NCBI GenBank assembly: GCA_963642145.1
Contig: CAVIFU010000057.1
Coordinates: 1 to 8,394 of the forward strand
Direction: 5' to 3'
DNA from: Stercoripulliclostridium_A sp963642145
GTDB taxonomy: Bacteria; Bacillota; Clostridia; Christensenellales; DTU072
Length of the DNA: 8,394 nt
In this document: piece after piece, positions 6,570 through 8,394 of the stretch
Layout of the letters: each line of letters starts with the position of its first letter
How positions within the stretch are numbered: position 1 is the first letter of the stretch
Position numbers and translations under genes: made by a program
The notes under the pieces: model-generated
What the model was told of the DNA's origin: nothing
Database searches by the model: none
The model's input: only the letters and a program-made list of their open reading frames with translations

Positions 6570-6633
6570 TCATCGTGCCTCTCGTCTTCCTCCTAATGAT
6601 ACGAGGTCAATACGGTTAGGTCGAATCGTCAAT

Positions 6634-6662
6634 AGAATATCACTAAGTTTTCTTAGTGTCAA
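6634..6662 (-). promoter_or_regulatory. Divergent minus-strand promoter toward ecfA1 (TTGACA-17-TATTCT)
   Basis: A consensus TTGACA (6662-6657) and TATTCT (6639-6634) are spaced 17 bases apart on the minus strand, with a predicted start near 6627 and a leader of about 200 bases to ecfA1. The spacer is almost entirely the palindromic operator at 6641-6658, so binding there should block RNA polymerase. Confidence 0.65.
6641..6658. promoter_or_regulatory. Operator O1: perfect 18-bp inverted repeat
   Basis: CACTAAG (6641-6647) and CTTAGTG (6652-6658) are perfect inverted 7-base arms around TTTT. It occupies the spacer of the minus-strand promoter and lies beside the XRE gene, the usual position for an autoregulated XRE repressor site. 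Binding by the XRE protein is inferred. Confidence 0.65.
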
Positions 6663-6670
6663 GCATTACG

Positions 6671-6684
6671 CTAACTTTTCTTAG
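6671..6684. promoter_or_regulatory. Operator O2: imperfect copy of O1
   Basis: CTAAC-TTTT-CTTAG repeats the core of O1 with one changed base, its CTTAG half-site placed 28 bp from that of O1. It directly abuts the TATAAT of the XRE promoter. A weaker second site overlapping the regulator's own promoter is what autorepression would need. Confidence 0.6.
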
Positions 6685-6690
6685 TATAAT
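6685..6690 (+). promoter_or_regulatory. -10 element of the XRE gene; predicted leaderless start
   Basis: A perfect TATAAT ends 6 bases before the XRE ATG (6697), so the expected transcription start falls on or next to the start codon. No Shine-Dalgarno is present. The -35 region at the right distance (6662-6667) is poor. Confidence 0.55.
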
Positions 6691-6696
6691 AAGAAT

Positions 6697-6912
6697 ATGA
6701 AGATATTTTCTGAGCGTTTACGCGAATTAAGACAGGAAAAAGGCTTGTCTATGAAGCAGCTCGCAAAAGAATTGAACACGACCGACGCCGCCATTTCCAA
6801 TTGGGAGAACGGCATAAACGAGCCTAAAATATCATACTTGAAGTCTATTGCGGAGTACTTCGACGTCACCGCCGATTATCTGCTCGGATTGGACGACTCC
6901 GAGTATCGGTGA
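6697..6912 (+). CDS. XRE-family HTH transcriptional regulator (cI/Cro-like)
   Basis: This is a 71-residue, single-domain DNA-binding protein. Residues about 6-60 form the HTH_3 domain: helix FSERLRELRQEKGLS, the helix-turn-helix MKQLAKELNTTDAAISNWENG (19-39, with the recognition helix around 29-36) and the closing P-K-I-S-Y-L-K-S-I-A-E-Y-F-D-V-T-A-DYLLG. No ligand or dimerisation domain follows, so it resembles the short repressors found in phage, mobile-element and stand-alone bacterial circuits. The upstream DNA contains two matching inverted repeats (6641-6658, 6671-6684) and divergent promoters, suggesting that it represses itself and the minus-strand promoter facing ecfA1. There is no Shine-Dalgarno and the promoter -10 sits 6 bases upstream, so a leaderless mRNA is likely. 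No toxin, integrase or phage gene accompanies it in this window. Confidence 0.93.
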   Translation: MKIFSERLRELRQEKGLSMKQLAKELNTTDAAISNWENGINEPKISYLKSIAEYFDVTADYLLGLDDSEYR

Positions 6913-6954
6913 CCGACATCGACACGTAAGCTTTTTTGAAATTGCCGAAAACAA

Positions 6955-6983
6955 TTGTAAATATGCGTCAATCGGTATATAAT
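6955..6983 (+). promoter_or_regulatory. Promoter of ssrA (TTGTAA-17-TATAAT)
   Basis: TTGTAA (6955-6960) and TATAAT (6978-6983) have 17-base spacing. The start would fall near 6990, leaving about 8-9 bases to be removed upstream of the mature tmRNA 5' end at 6999, as expected for RNase P processing. Confidence 0.75.
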
Positions 6984-6998
6984 ATATTTACTTGACGT

Positions 6999-7341
6999 GG
7001 GGTTGTTACGGATTCGACTTGCGACGTTAAGGGATAGTAAGCATATCGGTGGCTCGGCACCGTAAAAACGGAAATTAAAAAAGAACTGACGAAAATAATC
7101 TTCAGTACGCCGCCGCTTAAGCGGTAGCCGTCGGACCTACTTCCTGCGGGTAGCAATCCGGCGTGGTTTAGCAGGGAACCGAGCGTGGGAGCGTCCCGAC
7201 CCACGAACGGAATCAGGGACTTGGCAGAAGCGGGGTTTGCTTGTTGACCTAACGGACGCGACAATTAACAACACGCTAAGTATGTAGAAAGCTATTCGGT
7301 AACCCGTAAGAACAGGGGTTCAACTCCCCTCAGCTCCACCA
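6999..7341 (+). ncRNA. ssrA: tmRNA (one-piece ssrA)
   Basis: tmRNA with SmpB rescues ribosomes stalled on broken mRNAs and adds a degradation tag. The 5' end GGGGUUGUUACGGAUUCGAC and the 3' tRNA-like end are diagnostic. GGGGUUG (6999-7005) pairs fully with CAGCUCC (7331-7337), the T-arm GGGGTTCAACTCCCC is intact, and CCA (7339-7341) is encoded. The tag reading frame ends in TAA at 7118-7120, inside the usual stem (CCGCTTAAGCGG). Reading back in frame gives D-E-N-N-L-Q-Y-A-A-A, with GAC at 7088-7090 as the likely resume codon because the preceding AACU resembles the bases before the resume codon in Bacillus; ACT one codon earlier is possible. A stop 12 bases upstream of GAC limits the frame. 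It has its own promoter and terminator. Confidence 0.97.
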
Positions 7342-7345
7342 GTCG

Positions 7346-7382
7346 GAATACAAGTTGAACCCCTCAACTTGTATTCTTTTTT
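7346..7382 (+). terminator. Intrinsic terminator of ssrA
   Basis: Perfect 13-bp arms (7346-7358 and 7364-7376) enclose ACCCC and are followed at once by six T (7377-7382). It lies 4 bases past the tmRNA CCA. On the opposite strand no T-run follows the stem, so it does not obviously stop the convergent rhaD transcript. Confidence 0.95.
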
Positions 7383-7499
7383 ATGCTATTTTTCGGGAAT
7401 TAAAGTTTTACAATGTAATAAAAAACTCGTCGATAAATATGCCTGTGATTTTGTCGTAACACGAAATACGACGCAAAAAACATTATGTTTGGTATGTTC

Positions 7500-8312
7500 T
7501 TATTCCCACAAGATTCCGTCAAGCGGTGTGAGATGCCACAAATCCACAAGTCCTTGCAATACGTCATCGCCGATTTCGTTGACTACGTGTCCCAATGTGA
7601 GCATGTAAAGTTGTGCCGTTTTCTCAACAGTTTCAATAAGTCCGAAGGCTTCGTCAATGTCTTCGCCAACGCCGTAAATGCCATGATTCGTCCATACGAC
7701 AAGACGATACTTTTTCATCTTCTCTGCCGTTGCTTCGCCGATTTCGTTCGTTCCGCAAACCATACAAGGCAACACGCCTACGCCGTCCGGGAATACCACG
7801 ATTGCTTCGGTATTGTTGCGCCACAATTTTTCCGTAAACACTCTGTCGTCGGTTTTTACGACTGCCGACATACAAATCGTATAGGTTGGGTGCGTGTGCA
7901 TAACGACTCTGTGGTTGGGATCTATCTTCAAACGAGTTGCGTGCGTCATAAGGTGCGCAGGAAGTTCGCTCGTGAATTTTCCGCCGTCCCTATATCCCCA
8001 CAAAAGTTCTGCCGATTTGCCGTCTGCGCCGATACGGATTATACCGAGATTGGTTTCGGGATCGCCTTCAACGTTTTTGAAGTATTTGCCCGTTCCCGTC
8101 ACGATAAAATATCTGCCGATCAACTCTTTTGCGTCGGATCCGGTCGGGATGACGCGCAAAACCTTGTTCGTATCGAGATATTCATTTACTTGTTCTTCAT
8201 CGAGCAACACGGACACGTTTCCGCCGTTTCTCTCGTCCCATCCCTGACGATACATATTACTCGTAATTTTGCAAAGATCTTTTACAAACGGTGCTTCAAG
8301 TATGTTTTTCAT
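7500..8312 (-). CDS. rhaD: Rhamnulose-1-phosphate aldolase
   Basis: RhaD is the zinc-dependent class II aldolase that cleaves L-rhamnulose 1-phosphate to dihydroxyacetone phosphate and L-lactaldehyde, the last step of core L-rhamnose breakdown, in the cytoplasm. The 270-residue length matches E. coli RhaD (274). Key motifs are GWDERNGGNVS (24-34), VTGTGKYFKN (71-80, phosphate site), TSELPAH with the catalytic Glu116, zinc ligands His139 and His141 in MHTHPTY, VFPDGVGVLP, and the third zinc ligand His210 in WTNHGIYG. The ATG at 8312 overlaps the stop of the upstream gene (ATGA), so coupling is likely; AGGAG lies 13 bases upstream, which is distant, and no better start is seen. The upstream fragment looks like rhaA, supporting the assignment. 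No clear terminator follows. Confidence 0.95.
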   Translation of the reverse strand: MKNILEAPFVKDLCKITSNMYRQGWDERNGGNVSVLLDEEQVNEYLDTNKVLRVIPTGSDAKELIGRYFIVTGTGKYFKNVEGDPETNLGIIRIGADGKSAELLWGYRDGGKFTSELPAHLMTHATRLKIDPNHRVVMHTHPTYTICMSAVVKTDDRVFTEKLWRNNTEAIVVFPDGVGVLPCMVCGTNEIGEATAEKMKKYRLVVWTNHGIYGVGEDIDEAFGLIETVEKTAQLYMLTLGHVVNEIGDDVLQGLVDLWHLTPLDGILWE

Positions 8313-8394
8313 CTTTTGCCAAGCACTCCTTTTTCGTAATCTTTTATTTCGTCAAACCAATCGTCTTTCATACCTTGTCTGTCGAGATACTCTT
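8309..8394 (-). CDS. rhaA: L-rhamnose isomerase, C-terminal fragment (cut by window edge)
   Basis: Only the last 27 complete codons are in the window. They end in a D-D-W-F-D-E-I-K-D-Y-E-K-G-V-L-G-K-R pattern, which resembles the W-L-x-x-V-x-x-YE-x-x-(V/I)LS-x-R end that I recall for RhaA proteins. RhaA converts L-rhamnose to L-rhamnulose. The TGA overlaps the rhaD ATG by 4 bases (ATGA). The name rests on this short tail and on the rhaD neighbour; another rhamnose-operon protein such as a kinase cannot be fully excluded. Confidence 0.65.
   Translation of the reverse strand, partial: EYLDRQGMKDDWFDEIKDYEKGVLGKR

Noticed and set aside
6999..7341. tmRNA 3' end as an integration site with an inserted element
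   Set aside because: tmRNA genes are frequent attachment sites, but no integrase and no repeat of the 3' end is visible in the window. The gene is intact with its own terminator.
7453..7472. GTCGTA/TACGAC inverted repeat as a rhaD terminator
   Set aside because: It has only 6 paired bases and an 8-base loop, and no T-run follows on the minus strand.
7485..8339. Long plus-strand open frame of 284 codons opposite rhaD
   Set aside because: It lies wholly across rhaD with its intact catalytic motifs. Its own translation shows no family features.
1..8394. CRISPR array, insertion sequence or defence system
   Set aside because: No regularly spaced repeats, transposase, terminal inverted repeats or nuclease genes were seen on either strand.

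Overview
The window looks like chromosomal DNA of a Clostridia-type Bacillota (Firmicutes) bacterium of moderate GC. The main evidence is the conserved gene order ecfA1-ecfA2-ecfT-truA-rplM-rpsI, strong GGAGG ribosome-binding sites, a one-piece tmRNA gene, and Firmicutes-style promoters. The exact lineage cannot be read from the sequence. Most genes lie on the minus strand. Only a small XRE regulator, the tmRNA and one candidate small RNA read on the plus strand.

From the left, a 13-cysteine, 99-residue protein with a rubredoxin-like tail (74-373, -) lies 49 bases downstream of a lipoprotein of the M1 aminopeptidase fold (423-1796, -) that has lost the whole zinc and catalytic site. A gene-poor stretch (1797-2100) follows. 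It holds a good plus-strand promoter feeding a C-rich segment and a 16-bp hairpin (candidate sRNA), and the rpsI terminator.

The core is one minus-strand block from 6425 down to 2101. EcfA1, EcfA2 and EcfT are the energising module of an energy-coupling-factor vitamin/metal importer, TruA is a tRNA pseudouridine synthase, and L13 and S9 are ribosomal proteins. The ecfA1-to-truA genes overlap one another. rplM-rpsI has its own promoter and a short structured leader. rplQ, the usual upstream neighbour of ecfA1, is absent.

Upstream of ecfA1 is a compact divergent control region (6426-6696). A 71-residue XRE repressor faces away from the ECF operon. Two operator-like inverted repeats (CTAAG-TTTT-CTTAG type) sit there: one fills the 17-bp spacer of a near-consensus minus-strand promoter, the other abuts the -10 of the repressor's own promoter, whose predicted start coincides with the ATG (leaderless). 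This phage-repressor-like switch placed on a housekeeping transporter/tRNA-modification operon is the most notable regulatory feature.

Next comes ssrA (tmRNA, 6999-7341, +) with its promoter, encoded CCA and a 13-bp terminator. Its probable tag is DENNLQYAAA with a non-alanine resume codon. The right end holds a minus-strand L-rhamnose operon: the last codons of rhaA overlapping rhaD by 4 bases.
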